64,000 bases of DNA, taken from NCBI RefSeq assembly GCF_011927785.1, contig NZ_JAATJK010000001.1:4621001-4685000 (forward strand). The letters are read 5' to 3'. Below the pieces are notes generated by a model. It saw only the letters and a list, made by a program, of their open reading frames with translations, was not told the origin of the DNA and searched no databases. Source of the DNA: Micromonospora profundi. Lineage in GTDB: Bacteria > Actinomycetota > Actinomycetes > Mycobacteriales > Micromonosporaceae. The position numbers and the translations under genes are program-made. This document shows positions 47,454-56,484 of this stretch, piece after piece; the stretch's first letter is position 1; every line of letters begins with the position of its first letter.

Positions 47454-48629
47454 TTAGCGGGGGGTGCGGGGGGAGGCTGCTCGGCGCGCTCGGTCGACGG
47501 CTGCCGGGAGGGCTGCGACGAGGGCGTCCACGTCGGCCTGGGTGCTGGTGTGACCGAGCGTGAAGCGCAGCGAGGAGCGGGCACGGTCGTCGTCGGCGCC
47601 CATGGCCAGGAGTACGTGCGAGGGCTGGGCCACCCCGGCCGAGCAGGCCGAGCCTGTCGAGCAGGCGATGCCCTGGGCGTCGAGCAGGAGCAGCAGGGCG
47701 TCGCCTTCACAGCCCGGGAAGGAGAAGTGCGCGTTGCCGGGCAGCCGGTCGGTCGGGTCGCCGTTGTAGATCGCCTCGGGCACCGCGCGGCGGACCCGCT
47801 CGATCAGGTTGTCGCGGAGGGCGGCGACGCGGGCGGCGTACTCCTGTTGGCCCTTCACCGCCGTCTCCACGGCGACCGCGAAGGCGACGATGCCGGCCGT
47901 GTCCAGTGTGCCGGACCGGACGTCGCGTTCCTGCCCACCGCCGTGCAGCAGCGGGGTGGCCGCCACGTCCCGGGCGAGCAGCAGTGCGCCCACCCCGGTC
48001 GGCCCGCCCAGCTTGTGCCCGGTCACGGTCAGTGCGGCGGCCCCGCTGGCGGCGAAGTCGACTGGCACCTGGCCGACGGCCTGGATGGCGTCGGTGTGGA
48101 ACGGTACGCCGTGTTCGGCAGCGACGGCGGCCAGCTCGGCGACCGGCTGCACGGTGCCGACCTCGTTGTTCGCCCACATGGCCGTGACCAGGGCCACCCG
48201 ATCGGCGTACGTGGTCAACTCGGCACGGAGGTCCTCCGGGTCGAGGCGGCCGACGGAGTCCACAGGCAGCCAGCCGACCTCGGCGCCCTCATGCTCGGCG
48301 AGCCAGTCGACCGAGTCCAGCACGGCGTGATGCTCGATGGCGCTGGACACGACCCGCAGGCAGTCGGGGCGGGCACCCCGGCGGGCCCAGAAGATGCCCT
48401 TGACGGCGAGGTTGTCGCTTTCGGTGCCGCCACCCGTGAAGATCACTTCGGATGGCCTGGCGCCCAGCACCGCTGCCACCCGCTCGCGTGACTCCTCGAC
48501 GCGGCGACGGGCATGCCGACCGGCCGCGTGCAGTGACGACGCGTTGCCGACCTCGCGGGCGGTGGCGACGTACGCCTCCAGCGCTTCGTCGAGCATCGGA
48601 GTGGTCGCCGCGTGATCCAGGTAAGCCAT
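47454..48629 (-). CDS. Cysteine desulfurase (IscS/NifS type)
   Basis: 391 aa from the ATG at 48629 (a GTG one codon earlier is possible). A PLP enzyme that takes sulfur from cysteine as a persulfide. [10 protein letters not shown] opens the fold; the PLP lysine is K206 in [12 protein letters not shown]; the active-site cysteine lies in [18 protein letters not shown] with the class I-type surrounding sequence. Upstream of mnmA on the same strand, it is the expected sulfur donor for tRNA thiolation. Confidence 0.94.
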   Translation of the reverse strand: MAYLDHAATTPMLDEALEAYVATAREVGNASSLHAAGRHARRRVEESRERVAAVLGARPSEVIFTGGGTESDNLAVKGIFWARRGARPDCLRVVSSAIEHHAVLDSVDWLAEHEGAEVGWLPVDSVGRLDPEDLRAELTTYADRVALVTAMWANNEVGTVQPVAELAAVAAEHGVPFHTDAIQAVGQVPVDFAASGAAALTVTGHKLGGPTGVGALLLARDVAATPLLHGGGQERDVRSGTLDTAGIVAFAVAVETAVKGQQEYAARVAALRDNLIERVRRAVPEAIYNGDPTDRLPGNAHFSFPGCEGDALLLLLDAQGIACSTGSACSAGVAQPSHVLLAMGADDDRARSSLRFTLGHTSTQADVDALVAALPAAVDRARRAASPRTPR

Positions 48630-48710
48630 CACCGCTCAGCCTACGGCCGACAGGGTGGCAGCCGGATGCCGGAGGGGACCCGGAGCGATGCCAGCCCTGC
48701 GAGCAGCGCG

Positions 48711-48740
48711 GCCGGGGCGGGAGGATGCTCCCGCCCCGGC
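48711..48740 (-). terminator. 13-bp hairpin after the sortase gene
   Basis: 48711-48723 pairs perfectly with 48728-48740 around GATG. On the minus strand it begins 21 bases past the sortase stop and would end the DUF4397-sortase transcript. Confidence 0.7.
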
Positions 48741-48760
48741 ACCGCGCCGGTCGTACCCGA

Positions 48761-49414
48761 TCAGGCCGGCACCGCCGTGACGACGATGTTGTCGCGGTAT
48801 TTCCGGGCCTTGGCGTCGAACGGCCCGCCGCAGGTGATGAGGGTCAGTCGGGCTTCGCCGTCGCGGGCGAAGTACCGGTCCAGCGGGATCTTGGTCTTGG
48901 CGTACTCCTCCCGGGCGACGACCCGGTACTTCCGTTCCTTGCCGTCGCGGCCGGTAGCGGTGAGCGTGTCGCCCTTGTCCAGCTCGCGCAGCCGGAAGAA
49001 CGCACCCTTGCCCTGCTTGGCGCTGTCCACGTGACCGGCGATGACCACCGAACCGGCGTCCGCCTCCAGGCCGGGACCATAGCGGTACCAGCCGATCTGG
49101 TCGACGCTTGGCGGTACCTCGAACTCGTTTGTCCGTTCGTTGATGCCGACCGCGTTGACGGTGGCGGTGACGTCGATCTCGGGAATCACGAGCCGCACCG
49201 GCGGGATGACCTTCGCGCCGGTGGGCAGGTCACCGGTGGCCACCGGGACGTCCCCGGTGACCGGCGGGGTCGCGGTGGCGGTGGCCAGCGCGTTCGCCTC
49301 CTCCGCGCCGACGTTCTCGGCCAGCTGGGAGCCGCAGGCCACCAGGGTGGCGACGGTGAGCGCGGCAACGCCGGCGGCCATGGCCGCCAGCGCGCCGCGG
49401 TTGCGCACCGTCAC
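48761..49414 (-). CDS. Class F sortase
   Basis: 217 aa. An N-terminal membrane anchor (ALAAMAAGVAALTVATLVAC) and a Thr/Pro-rich spacer lead to a sortase domain with the catalytic His in SVVIAGHVDS, the Cys in LTLITCGG and the Arg in KYRDNIVV. Class F sortases of Actinobacteria are poorly characterised; they cut and anchor surface proteins. GTG at 49414 overlaps the stop of the DUF4397 gene by four bases, so the two are made together. The DUF4397 protein lacks an LPXTG motif, so the substrate may be another protein such as that encoded at 34110-35255. Confidence 0.88.
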   Translation of the reverse strand: MTVRNRGALAAMAAGVAALTVATLVACGSQLAENVGAEEANALATATATPPVTGDVPVATGDLPTGAKVIPPVRLVIPEIDVTATVNAVGINERTNEFEVPPSVDQIGWYRYGPGLEADAGSVVIAGHVDSAKQGKGAFFRLRELDKGDTLTATGRDGKERKYRVVAREEYAKTKIPLDRYFARDGEARLTLITCGGPFDAKARKYRDNIVVTAVPA

Positions 49415-50241
49415 TGGCGACCGGTCCGCGCGGTAGCGACCCGCACCCCGCCGCCGAGCAGCAGCAGTACGCCGACGCCGGTGAGCACGTACCACCAGGT
49501 GTCCACGCCCGTACCGGCCTGGCCACCGTCACCGCTCGGCACGCCACCCGGGGCGGAGTGCAGGCCGGTGATGGTCTGGGCCACCACGTCGAGGGTCTTG
49601 CCCTCGGCGGAGCCGATCGCGTAGACGATCGTCGCGGTGCCCTCCTTGAGGTTGAGGTCCGCCGGGCCGATGGCCACGGTGTCGGTGCCGGCCAGCACGA
49701 CGTCCGCCTTCACGGTGCCGGCGTCGACGTCGGCCTTCGCCTCGTTCGGGTTGGTCAGGCCCTCGAAGACCGGGGTGCCGCCGGCGCGTACGTCCACCTC
49801 CGGGGCGGCGGCGGTGTGCCGCACGATGAGGCGGGCCTTGCCGGCGCCGACCTTCGAGACGTCGTTCACGAACGGGGTGATCTTCGGCGTGCCGGCGGCG
49901 TCGAGGTGCGCGGCGATGCTGATGTTCGCTCCGCCCGGCACCGCGGCGTCGTCGACCTTGAGGATCGCCTTGTCGAGCGCCTCACCCGGCTTGGTGAGAG
50001 CGATGTCGTAGTCGCCCTCCTCCAGGTTCAGCGGGCCGGCCACGTCACCGGGCTTGAAGTTGTCAAGCGTCTTCTTGCCGTTGACGTAGACGTCGACCGG
50101 GGTGTCCGGGATGCCGTGCACGACGGAGACCTTCGACGTGGCGGCGAACGCGGGGGTGGCGGTGAACGCGCCGACACCGGCGAACGCCAGCGCGGCGACC
50201 GCGCCGCCCGCGGCGACCCGACGGATGTACGAGAGCTGCAT
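49411..50241 (-). CDS. Secreted DUF4397-domain protein with C-terminal membrane anchor
   Basis: 276 aa. A signal peptide (AAGGAVAALAFAGVGAFTAT, then AFAA) is followed by two DUF4397-type units: KVSVVHGIPDTPVDVYVNGK and the related ARLIVRHTAAAPEVDVRAGG. The C-terminus is a membrane helix (YVLTGVGVLLLLGGGVRV) with a short basic tail. There is no LPXTG. An excellent AGGAGG lies seven bases before ATG 50241. It is the first gene of a two-gene unit with the class F sortase and is divergent from an ECF sigma / anti-sigma pair, which may control it. Confidence 0.88.
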   Translation of the reverse strand: MQLSYIRRVAAGGAVAALAFAGVGAFTATPAFAATSKVSVVHGIPDTPVDVYVNGKKTLDNFKPGDVAGPLNLEEGDYDIALTKPGEALDKAILKVDDAAVPGGANISIAAHLDAAGTPKITPFVNDVSKVGAGKARLIVRHTAAAPEVDVRAGGTPVFEGLTNPNEAKADVDAGTVKADVVLAGTDTVAIGPADLNLKEGTATIVYAIGSAEGKTLDVVAQTITGLHSAPGGVPSGDGGQAGTGVDTWWYVLTGVGVLLLLGGGVRVATARTGRQ

Positions 50242-50472
50242 GTGTCTGCCTCCTGGTGATAACTGCTGATTCGTCAGGCCTGGCTTGCAGAACGGGTTAC
50301 GCCGGCTGCGCGACGGCTGGATGCGCTCTGGACGCGATTTCTTTTTCGACGGCTTTCGCATCCGGATCGGGCCTGCGGAGCGAAGAGCAGGTGACATGAC
50401 ATCGACCGGGGAAGTGGGGCGAAGGCTGTGGCAGCTACAGTCGGGTATGCCCCATCGAAGGCGAGCTGCCCG

Positions 50473-51075
50473 ATGACGGCGCCACCACAGAATCCGGATC
50501 CCCCGGTGGACGACGTAGCCCTCCGGTTCCGCGAAGGTGACGAGGCGGCGCTCCGCGAGGCGTACGACCGCTATGGCCGTGCCGTGCTTCACCTGGCGAC
50601 GTCCATGCTGGCCAACCGTGCCGACGCCGAGGACGTGACCCAGGCGACGTTCGTCGCCGCCTGGTTGGGAAGGGACACCTTCGACCCGTCCAAGGGTTCG
50701 TTGATCGGCTGGCTGCTCGGCATCGGCCGACGCAAGGTGATCGACCGGATGAGGGCGTCGGCCCGCGAGACCCGTGTGGTGGAGACGGTCCGGCAGCTGC
50801 CCGAGCCGGCGCAGACCGGCCCCGACCCGGATCGGGTGGTGGACCGGCTGGTGATCGCCGACGAGCTGGCCCGACTGCCCGACGACCAGCGACGCATGCT
50901 GGAGTTGGCCTTCTACGACGACCTGACACACCAGCAGATAGCGGCGGTGACAGGGGTGCCGTTGGGCACCGTGAAGAGTCACATTCGACGCGGTATGGCG
51001 AGCTTGAAACGCAGATGGGAGGTGGACGGTGCAGCACCTGGACCACGACCGGCTGGTCTATCTGGCGCTCGGTGA
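50473..51075 (+). CDS. ECF RNA polymerase sigma factor
   Basis: 200 aa. Sigma region 2 (RYGRAVLHLATSMLANRADA, DVTQATFVAAWLG) and region 4 (DDLTHQQIAAVTGVPLGTVK, SHIRRGMASLKRRW) are both clear. The sequence resembles the SigK/SigL-like group that pairs with RskA-type anti-sigma factors. ATG at 50473 is chosen (MTAPPQNPDPP); the longer upstream frame does not look coding. The anti-sigma gene starts inside its last codons, giving a 47-base overlap and coupled translation. Confidence 0.9.
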   Translation: MTAPPQNPDPPVDDVALRFREGDEAALREAYDRYGRAVLHLATSMLANRADAEDVTQATFVAAWLGRDTFDPSKGSLIGWLLGIGRRKVIDRMRASARETRVVETVRQLPEPAQTGPDPDRVVDRLVIADELARLPDDQRRMLELAFYDDLTHQQIAAVTGVPLGTVKSHIRRGMASLKRRWEVDGAAPGPRPAGLSGAR

Positions 51076-51946
51076 GAGCGAGGCGGCCAACGGGGAGAGC
51101 ACCCACCTCGACACCTGTGAGCACTGCCGGGCCGAGCTGACTGCCCTTCAGCAGGTGGCCGGGCTCGGTGCGGAGACGCAGGGCCTGGCTGACCTGCCCG
51201 ACCCGCCCGAGCACATCTGGCAGGGCATCGCCGCGGAGATCAGCGCTGCGCAGGCACTGCCGTCGCTTACCGGAGCCCCCCGCCAGCAGACCGTCGACCA
51301 GCCGCTCAGCGGCACGAGCGCGGAGCGGCAGGTCAGCGGCCCGACTCCGGAGCGACCGATCAACGAGCCGACCGAGCGGTCGGTCAGCGAGCCGACAGCC
51401 GAGCGGTCGGTCAGCGGCACGACGGCCGGTCCTGAGGTGCCGGGTGCCGGCAGCCACTGGTCGGAAGGTCGGTCGAGCGGCAGGTCACGGGCCCGTCGAC
51501 GCGGCTGGTCGCGCTGGGCGGCCACCGCGGTGACAGCAGCCGCCGCTGCGGCGGTCGGGGTGGTGGGCACGGTGTCCGTGCTGCGGCCGGACGATCCGCC
51601 GCCGGATCCGACACCGGCGGTGGTGGCACAGGCGCCTCTGGCGGCGTACGGGTCGACGCCTCCCACGGCCACCGGCGACGCCCGTGTTCTCGACGGCGGC
51701 CAACTACATCTGCATGTGGCGAATCTCCCGAGCGTGCCGGGGTACTACGAGGTCTGGCTCATCAACCCGACGACGATGCAGATGTTTTCGGTCGGCACGC
51801 TGGGTGGGGGTTCGGACGCGCTGCTCCCGCTGCCACCCAACGTCGACCTGAGTGCCTACTCGGTGGTGGACGTCTCCGCCGAGCAGTACGACAACAAGCC
51901 CGCCCACTCCGGCGACAGTCTGCTGAGGGGCACCTTGACGGGCTGA
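51029..51946 (+). CDS. Transmembrane zinc anti-sigma factor (RskA-like)
   Basis: 305 aa. The cytoplasmic N-terminus has the ZAS motif HLDTCEHC (HxxxCxxC), which binds the sigma factor. A linker of about 100 residues with repeated (S/T)ERSVSEP- and SERQVSGP-like units leads to one membrane helix (AATAVTAAAAAAVGVVGTV) and an extracytoplasmic RskA-type domain (VANLPSVPGYYEVWLINPTT, then MFSVGTL). It should hold the sigma factor until proteolysis releases it. GTG at 51029 follows GGGAGGTGG. Confidence 0.9.
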   Translation: MQHLDHDRLVYLALGESEAANGESTHLDTCEHCRAELTALQQVAGLGAETQGLADLPDPPEHIWQGIAAEISAAQALPSLTGAPRQQTVDQPLSGTSAERQVSGPTPERPINEPTERSVSEPTAERSVSGTTAGPEVPGAGSHWSEGRSSGRSRARRRGWSRWAATAVTAAAAAAVGVVGTVSVLRPDDPPPDPTPAVVAQAPLAAYGSTPPTATGDARVLDGGQLHLHVANLPSVPGYYEVWLINPTTMQMFSVGTLGGGSDALLPLPPNVDLSAYSVVDVSAEQYDNKPAHSGDSLLRGTLTG

Positions 51947-51972
51947 TCGGCGGGCCGGCTCAGCTCCCCGGC

Positions 51973-52063
51973 CCGCCGATCAGCTCCCCATCACGACACT
52001 GGCCGCCGATCCGCTCCCCGCCACGACCGGCCGCCGATCAGCCCTCACCACGACATCGGCCGC
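51973..52063. repeat. Degenerate 28-30 bp tandem repeat
   Basis: CCGCCGATC recurs at 51973, 52003 and 52031, and a partial copy starts at 52060 (spacing 30, 28 and 29). Each unit contains a CTCCCC or CCTCACC stretch and CACGAC. It lies between the convergent anti-sigma and etfA genes. Confidence 0.7.
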
Positions 52064-52081
52064 CGCCCGGATCACCGGGCG
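52064..52081. terminator. Hairpin between the anti-sigma gene and etfA
   Basis: CGCCCGG (52064-52070) pairs with CCGGGCG (52075-52081) around ATCA, 27 bases beyond the etfA stop on the minus strand. Both convergent genes may use it. Confidence 0.6.
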
Positions 52082-52107
52082 ACGGCCGAATCGACGTACG
52101 CGCAGCG

Positions 52108-53067
52108 TCACTTGCGCTTGCGGATCTCCTCAGCGGCCTGCGGGACGATCTTGAACAGGTCGCCCACCACGCCGAAGTCGGCCAGCTCGAAGATCGGCGC
52201 CTCGCCGTCCTTGTTGACCGCGACGATGGTCTTGGAGGTCTGCATGCCGGCCCGGTGCTGGATGGCACCGGAGATGCCGAGCGCGACGTAGAGCTGCGGG
52301 GAGACCGTCTTGCCGGTCTGGCCCACCTGGAACTGGTGCGGGTAGAAGCCGGAGTCGACGGCCGCGCGGGACGCGCCCACGGCACCGCCGAGCAGGTCGG
52401 CCAGTTCCTCGACCAGCTTGAAGTTGTCGGCGTTGCCGACACCGCGACCACCGGAGACGACCACGCCGGCCTCGGTCAGCTCGGGGCGGGAGCCCTTCTG
52501 CTCGGCGACCCGCTCGACGACCTTCGCCAGCTTGTCGGTGTCGGTGACCGACACGGTGAGCTGTTCGATCGCCGGGGTGGCCGCCGCCGGGCTCGGGGTG
52601 ACCGAGTTGGGCCGGACGGTGACCAGCGGCAGGCCCTTGGTGACCTTGGACTTGACGATGGCGGAGCCGGCGAAGGCGACCTGGGTGGCGGTGCCGTCCG
52701 CATCGAGGCCGACCACGTCGGTCAGGATGCCGTTGTCGAGCTTGACGGCGAGCCGGGCGGCGATCTCCTTGCCCTCCTGGGCCGACGCAAGCAGCACGGC
52801 GGCCGGCTGCACACGCTGGACCAGTTCGGCCAGCACTGTGGCCTTGGGCGCCACCAGGTAGCCGTCGATCTCGTCACCCTCGGCGGCGTAGATCTTCTCC
52901 GCGCCGTACTCGCCCAGCTTGGCGCTCAGCGCCTCCGCTGCGCCAGCGCCACCGAGCACTACAGCGCTCGGGGTGCCCAGCTCACGGGCGAGGGTGAGCA
53001 TCTCCAGGGTGACCTTCTTGACGCCGAATTCCTTCGTGGCTTCGACGACGACGAGAACCTCAGACAT
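52108..53067 (-). CDS. etfA: Electron transfer flavoprotein alpha subunit
   Basis: 319 aa. It holds the redox FAD and carries electrons from acyl-CoA and other dehydrogenases to the quinone pool. The C-terminal FAD domain shows [40 protein letters not shown] and [23 protein letters not shown] at 53067 ([15 protein letters not shown]). It is 14 bases downstream of etfB, clearly one operon. Confidence 0.95.
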   Translation of the reverse strand: MSEVLVVVEATKEFGVKKVTLEMLTLARELGTPSAVVLGGAGAAEALSAKLGEYGAEKIYAAEGDEIDGYLVAPKATVLAELVQRVQPAAVLLASAQEGKEIAARLAVKLDNGILTDVVGLDADGTATQVAFAGSAIVKSKVTKGLPLVTVRPNSVTPSPAAATPAIEQLTVSVTDTDKLAKVVERVAEQKGSRPELTEAGVVVSGGRGVGNADNFKLVEELADLLGGAVGASRAAVDSGFYPHQFQVGQTGKTVSPQLYVALGISGAIQHRAGMQTSKTIVAVNKDGEAPIFELADFGVVGDLFKIVPQAAEEIRKRK

Positions 53068-53081
53068 GTCCAGACCCGCTC

Positions 53082-53861
53082 TCACACGAACTTTTCGGTG
53101 GCGAGGAACTCGACCAGCTTGACGCCGCCCTCGCCCTCATCGGTGATCTTGGCACCGCCGGAGCGCGGCGGACGCTTGCTGTGCTCCACGACGGCGCTGG
53201 TGGCACCGTCGAAGCCCACCTCGGTGGGCGCGACGCCGAGGTCGGCCAGCGAGAGCGTCTGCACCGGCTTCTTCTTGGCGGCCATGATGCCCTTGAACGA
53301 CGGGTAGCGCGGCTCGTTGATGGTGTCCCAGACGGAGACCACGGCCGGCGTGGAGGCGGTGACGACCTCGTAGCCCTCCTCGGTCTGCCGCTCGACGGTC
53401 AGGGTGGAGCCGTCGACGGTGAGCTTGCGCGCGCCGGTGAGCGCCGCGACGCCGAGCCGCTCGGCGATCATGTGCGGCATGACCTGGACGCGACCGTCGG
53501 TGGACTCGGCGCCGCAGATCACCAGGTCGGCGTTCAGCTGGCCGAGGGCGGTGGCGAGGACCTTCGAGGTGGCCACCGCGCAGGAACCGTGCAGGGCGTC
53601 GTCCACCACGTGCACGGCCTTGTCCGGGCCCATGGAGAGCGCCTTGCGGATCGACTCGGTCGCCCGGTCCGGACCCATGGTCAGGATCGTGACTTCGCCA
53701 CCGTGCGCTTCCTTGATCTTCAGCGCCTCCTCGATGGCGTACTCGTCCATCTCGTTGATCACGTTGTTCGCCGAACCGCGGTCGACGGTGTTGTCGTCAT
53801 TGCGCAGGTTGCGGTCCGCGCCCGAATCAGGCACCTGCTTGACGAGTACGACGATATTCAT
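53082..53861 (-). CDS. etfB: Electron transfer flavoprotein beta subunit
   Basis: 259 aa. It forms the heterodimer with EtfA and binds AMP. NIVVLVKQVPDSGADRNLR opens it; the family signature NEMDEYAIEEALKIKEAHGG and the recognition-loop region ending in Ala-Lys-Lys-Lys-Pro are present. ATG at 53861. It is the first gene of the etfBA operon, preceded by about 190 bp up to the next gene. Confidence 0.95.
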   Translation of the reverse strand: MNIVVLVKQVPDSGADRNLRNDDNTVDRGSANNVINEMDEYAIEEALKIKEAHGGEVTILTMGPDRATESIRKALSMGPDKAVHVVDDALHGSCAVATSKVLATALGQLNADLVICGAESTDGRVQVMPHMIAERLGVAALTGARKLTVDGSTLTVERQTEEGYEVVTASTPAVVSVWDTINEPRYPSFKGIMAAKKKPVQTLSLADLGVAPTEVGFDGATSAVVEHSKRPPRSGGAKITDEGEGGVKLVEFLATEKFV

Positions 53862-54047
53862 CGCGCTTCGACGACCCTCCTGTGTGGTGGTGCGATTTGG
53901 CTCGCCCGGTCTGGGCCGCAGCCTCGCGCGTCGGTTGACGCCAGGTCAACCTCGGGCTGCTGTGCAGTTGCCCACGACGCAATGTTACCTGTCAGTAGGT
54001 TGCGACCGCCGGGCACTCAGGGTGACACAGCTCACCCACGGCCGCCC

Positions 54048-54455
54048 TCAGGCCGGCTCGGTCAGCGCGCCCCGGATCTGGTCGATGACCGCGGCCTCCG
54101 CCGAGGTCACACCGTCGTGCGCCCGGGCCACCCGGTCCGCCGCGGTCAACACCACCGACCGGTACGCCTCGACGTCCGCCGGCGACTTCTCCCGCAGGAT
54201 CCGTACCGCCCTGCCCAGCGCGGGCAGCACCACCGACTCGATCTCCAGTTGGGAGGTGCGGGGAAGTTGGGGCAGCGGGCCGGTGGTCAGCGCGTCCTTG
54301 ACCAGACCGCTGGCATCGGCCAGCGCCCCGGACGCGGCGAAGCTCTCCCGGAACAGCGCCACCACGCCCGGGTCGGCGTTGGAGACCAGGACGACAGCGC
54401 CGAAGGCGCCCGTCTTGAGGGTCAGCCGCTCCTCGACCGTCAACCGCTGCTCCAT
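54048..54455 (-). CDS. Conserved actinobacterial protein, possibly TerB-like
   Basis: 135 aa, mainly helical. The C-terminal half (VVLTAADRVARAHDGVTSAE, then AAVIDQIRGAL) resembles the helical repeat of TerB-like proteins, but the acidic metal site is not clear and I would not assign a function. It starts at ATG 54455, or at GTG 54461, which overlaps the GNAT stop by four bases. Either way it is coupled to the acetyltransferase gene upstream. Confidence 0.7.
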   Translation of the reverse strand: MEQRLTVEERLTLKTGAFGAVVLVSNADPGVVALFRESFAASGALADASGLVKDALTTGPLPQLPRTSQLEIESVVLPALGRAVRILREKSPADVEAYRSVVLTAADRVARAHDGVTSAEAAVIDQIRGALTEPA

Positions 54456-54457
54456 GA

Positions 54458-55255
54458 TCACGGAGTGTAGACGTACGGGGTGGTGGTCGTGACCGGGACC
54501 AGCCCGAGCCGCTGGAGAATGGGCCGGCTGTCCTCGGAGGCGTCCACCTGCAACAGCGTCCGACCCCGTTGGTCGGCCAGCCGTGCCCGGTAGGTGACAA
54601 GCGCCCGGTAGATGCCCTTACGACGCCACTGCGGCAGCGTGGAGCCACCCCAGAGCGTGCCGAAGCCGGTGTTCGCAGGGAAGCGCACCCAGCCGGCACT
54701 CACCACGGTCTCGCCCGCCTCGGCCACCACCACGGTGATTGAGTGCGGGTCGGCGTCGATCTCCTTGGCCAGCCCCGTCACCAGGTGCGAGCGGTCCTCC
54801 TGCCACACCTCCTCCTCCATGGCGGCGATCCGCTCCAGGTCCGCCCGGGACGTCACCTCACGCAGGCGTACCCCCTCGGGGGCGACAGGCAGTGCGGCGG
54901 CCAGCGGCGCGACCGGCCCGATCACGACGGTCTCCCGCTCCTGCGCGACGAACCCGGCGGCGCGCAGGCGGTCCGCCAGGTCGGCCGGCTCGTCGTGCTC
55001 GTTGAGCTTCCACTCCACCGACTGGCCGCGCTCCCGGAACAGCTCCACCTGACGGGCGATCAACTCGTCAAGCGCCTCGTCGGTCAGGCCGCCGAGGTCC
55101 CGGTAGGTGAGGAACCCGCCAGCGTCGAGCCCGATGATCCGGACCAGCGGGCCGTCCCGCTCGACGGTCACGCCGGCCGGAATCGGGTCGGGGATCTCCG
55201 GGCGGAGTTGGTTGTCGTAGGCGGTACGCAGGGTCAGCACGTCGATATCGGTCAC
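54458..55255 (-). CDS. GNAT-family N-acetyltransferase
   Basis: 265 aa with a C-terminal GNAT domain (about 130-260). TLWGGSTLPQWRRKGIYRAL is the acetyl-CoA pyrophosphate-binding segment (Q/RxxGxG/A type, here QWRRKGIYRA), and LLQVDASEDSRPILQRLGLV is the usual end. The N-terminal half is a separate alpha/beta region that resembles a degenerate GNAT fold. The substrate is unknown. GTG at 55255. It is divergent from the DUF202 pair. Confidence 0.85.
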   Translation of the reverse strand: MTDIDVLTLRTAYDNQLRPEIPDPIPAGVTVERDGPLVRIIGLDAGGFLTYRDLGGLTDEALDELIARQVELFRERGQSVEWKLNEHDEPADLADRLRAAGFVAQERETVVIGPVAPLAAALPVAPEGVRLREVTSRADLERIAAMEEEVWQEDRSHLVTGLAKEIDADPHSITVVVAEAGETVVSAGWVRFPANTGFGTLWGGSTLPQWRRKGIYRALVTYRARLADQRGRTLLQVDASEDSRPILQRLGLVPVTTTTPYVYTP

Positions 55256-55296
55256 CGGCCCAGGCTAAGGCGGATGGGAAGCGGATAATTGACGGC

Positions 55297-55689
55297 GTGT
55301 GGCAGGCCATCAGACGTTGGTTCGACCCGGCGGATATGCGCGCCGTCGGCGAGACACCGGACTACCGGTTCTCCCTGGCCAACGAGCGGACGTTCCTGGC
55401 CTGGCTGCGCACCAGCCTGGCGCTTGTCGGCGGCGGGCTGGCCGCGGCGCAGTTCCTGCCGCCGCTGGCCGTCGACCACCTGCGGGAAACCATCGCGGTC
55501 ACGCTGCTGCTGCTCGGCGCCGCCGTCGCGGTCCGCGCTGTCGACCACTGGGCGCGAACTGAGCGGGCCATCCGGCTCGGCGAGGAGCTGCCCGCCTCCC
55601 GCTTCCCCGCCATCCTCGCCCTCTCCGTCGGCGCTGGCGCGGTGCTGCTGGTGATCGCGGTGCTGAGCCGGGCGGTCGGGGAGCAGTGA
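55297..55689 (+). CDS. YidH/DUF202 membrane protein, first of a pair
   Basis: 130 aa. Hallmark DUF202 opening: FSLANERTFLAWLRTSLALV, with three membrane segments (about 38-55, 66-83, 103-122). The function of the family is unknown. GTG at 55297. Its stop overlaps the start of the next DUF202 gene by four bases. Confidence 0.88.
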   Translation: MWQAIRRWFDPADMRAVGETPDYRFSLANERTFLAWLRTSLALVGGGLAAAQFLPPLAVDHLRETIAVTLLLLGAAVAVRAVDHWARTERAIRLGEELPASRFPAILALSVGAGAVLLVIAVLSRAVGEQ

Positions 55690-55991
55690 GCGGCGTACGC
55701 GACCCGGGGCTGCAACCGGAGCGGACCCGCCTGGCCTGGCGGCGCACACTACTGACGGTGACCGTGGTGACCGCTCTCACCGTCCGGCTGGGGGCCGACG
55801 ACGGCCCTGTCGGTGCGCTGCTCGCCGGTGCGGCGGTGCTGCTCTGGGGTGCGGTTCTCGCGCTCTGCTGGCGGCGCAGCACCGGCACCGGCGCGGCGCC
55901 CACAGGCGGTCGCGTCCTGCCCCTGGTCGCGCTGGGCACTGTCGGATTCGCACTACTGGGAGTGACACTGACGGTTCACCGACTGGGGTGA
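55686..55991 (+). CDS. DUF202 membrane protein, second of a pair
   Basis: 101 aa. A compact DUF202 protein: GLQPERTRLAWRRTLLTVTV, then two or three membrane segments. GTG at 55686 overlaps the first gene (GTGA). Paired DUF202 genes suggest a hetero-oligomeric membrane protein, but no role is known. Confidence 0.85.
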   Translation: MSGVRDPGLQPERTRLAWRRTLLTVTVVTALTVRLGADDGPVGALLAGAAVLLWGAVLALCWRRSTGTGAAPTGGRVLPLVALGTVGFALLGVTLTVHRLG

Positions 55992-56018
55992 TGCGACGCG
56001 GTGCGCCATCATAGGTGC

Positions 56019-56438
56019 ATGGCCCGGCTCTTCATACTCCTATTCCTGGCGCAGGTTGTCCTCGCCGCCTGCGCTCTGATCAGTTGTCTCTCTGCCGAGG
56101 AGGACCAGATCCGCACCCTCCCCCGGATCGTCTGGGCGCTGATCATCTTGTTCTTCCCGCTGGTCGGGTCGATCGCCTGGTTCGTCGCCGGACGGCAACG
56201 CACCCCCGGCGCCGCCACCGGCATCAGCAAGATCTGGCCGGGCGTCAGCGGCACGGCCCAGCGCCAACCGTTGGCCCCCGACGACGACCCGGAGTTCCTT
56301 CGCTCCGTGCAGGACCGCGCCAAGAAGCAGGACGAGGACCTCTTCCGCCGCTGGGAAGAGGACCTGCGCCGTCGCGAGGACGACCTGCGCCGTCGCGACG
56401 GTGACCCGCCACGCGAGGACGAGCGACCCGAGGTCTGA
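56019..56438 (+). CDS. PLDc_N-type membrane protein with charged tail
   Basis: 139 aa. Two membrane segments (LFILLFLAQVVLAACALISC and WALIILFFPLVGSIAWFVAG) form the phospholipase D N-terminal-type module that occurs alone in many Actinobacteria. The C-terminal 50 residues are a highly charged helix with repeated RRWEEDLRRREDDLRRRDGD, probably a coiled coil in the cytoplasm. There is no phospholipase catalytic HKD motif. It lies 27 bp after the second DUF202 gene and may be in the same unit. Confidence 0.85.
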   Translation: MARLFILLFLAQVVLAACALISCLSAEEDQIRTLPRIVWALIILFFPLVGSIAWFVAGRQRTPGAATGISKIWPGVSGTAQRQPLAPDDDPEFLRSVQDRAKKQDEDLFRRWEEDLRRREDDLRRRDGDPPREDERPEV

Positions 56439-56484
56439 AGCCGCCCGCGGTCGCCCCGCTGGGGGCGACGGCGGCGGCTACGAC

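Noticed and set aside
50242..50472. Shared ECF promoter motif for the DUF4397 and sigma genes
   Set aside because: GACGAATC before DUF4397 could be a -10 element, but I found no matching -35 and no equivalent box before the sigma gene.
56019..56438. Phospholipase D
   Set aside because: Only the N-terminal membrane module is present; there is no HKD catalytic motif.
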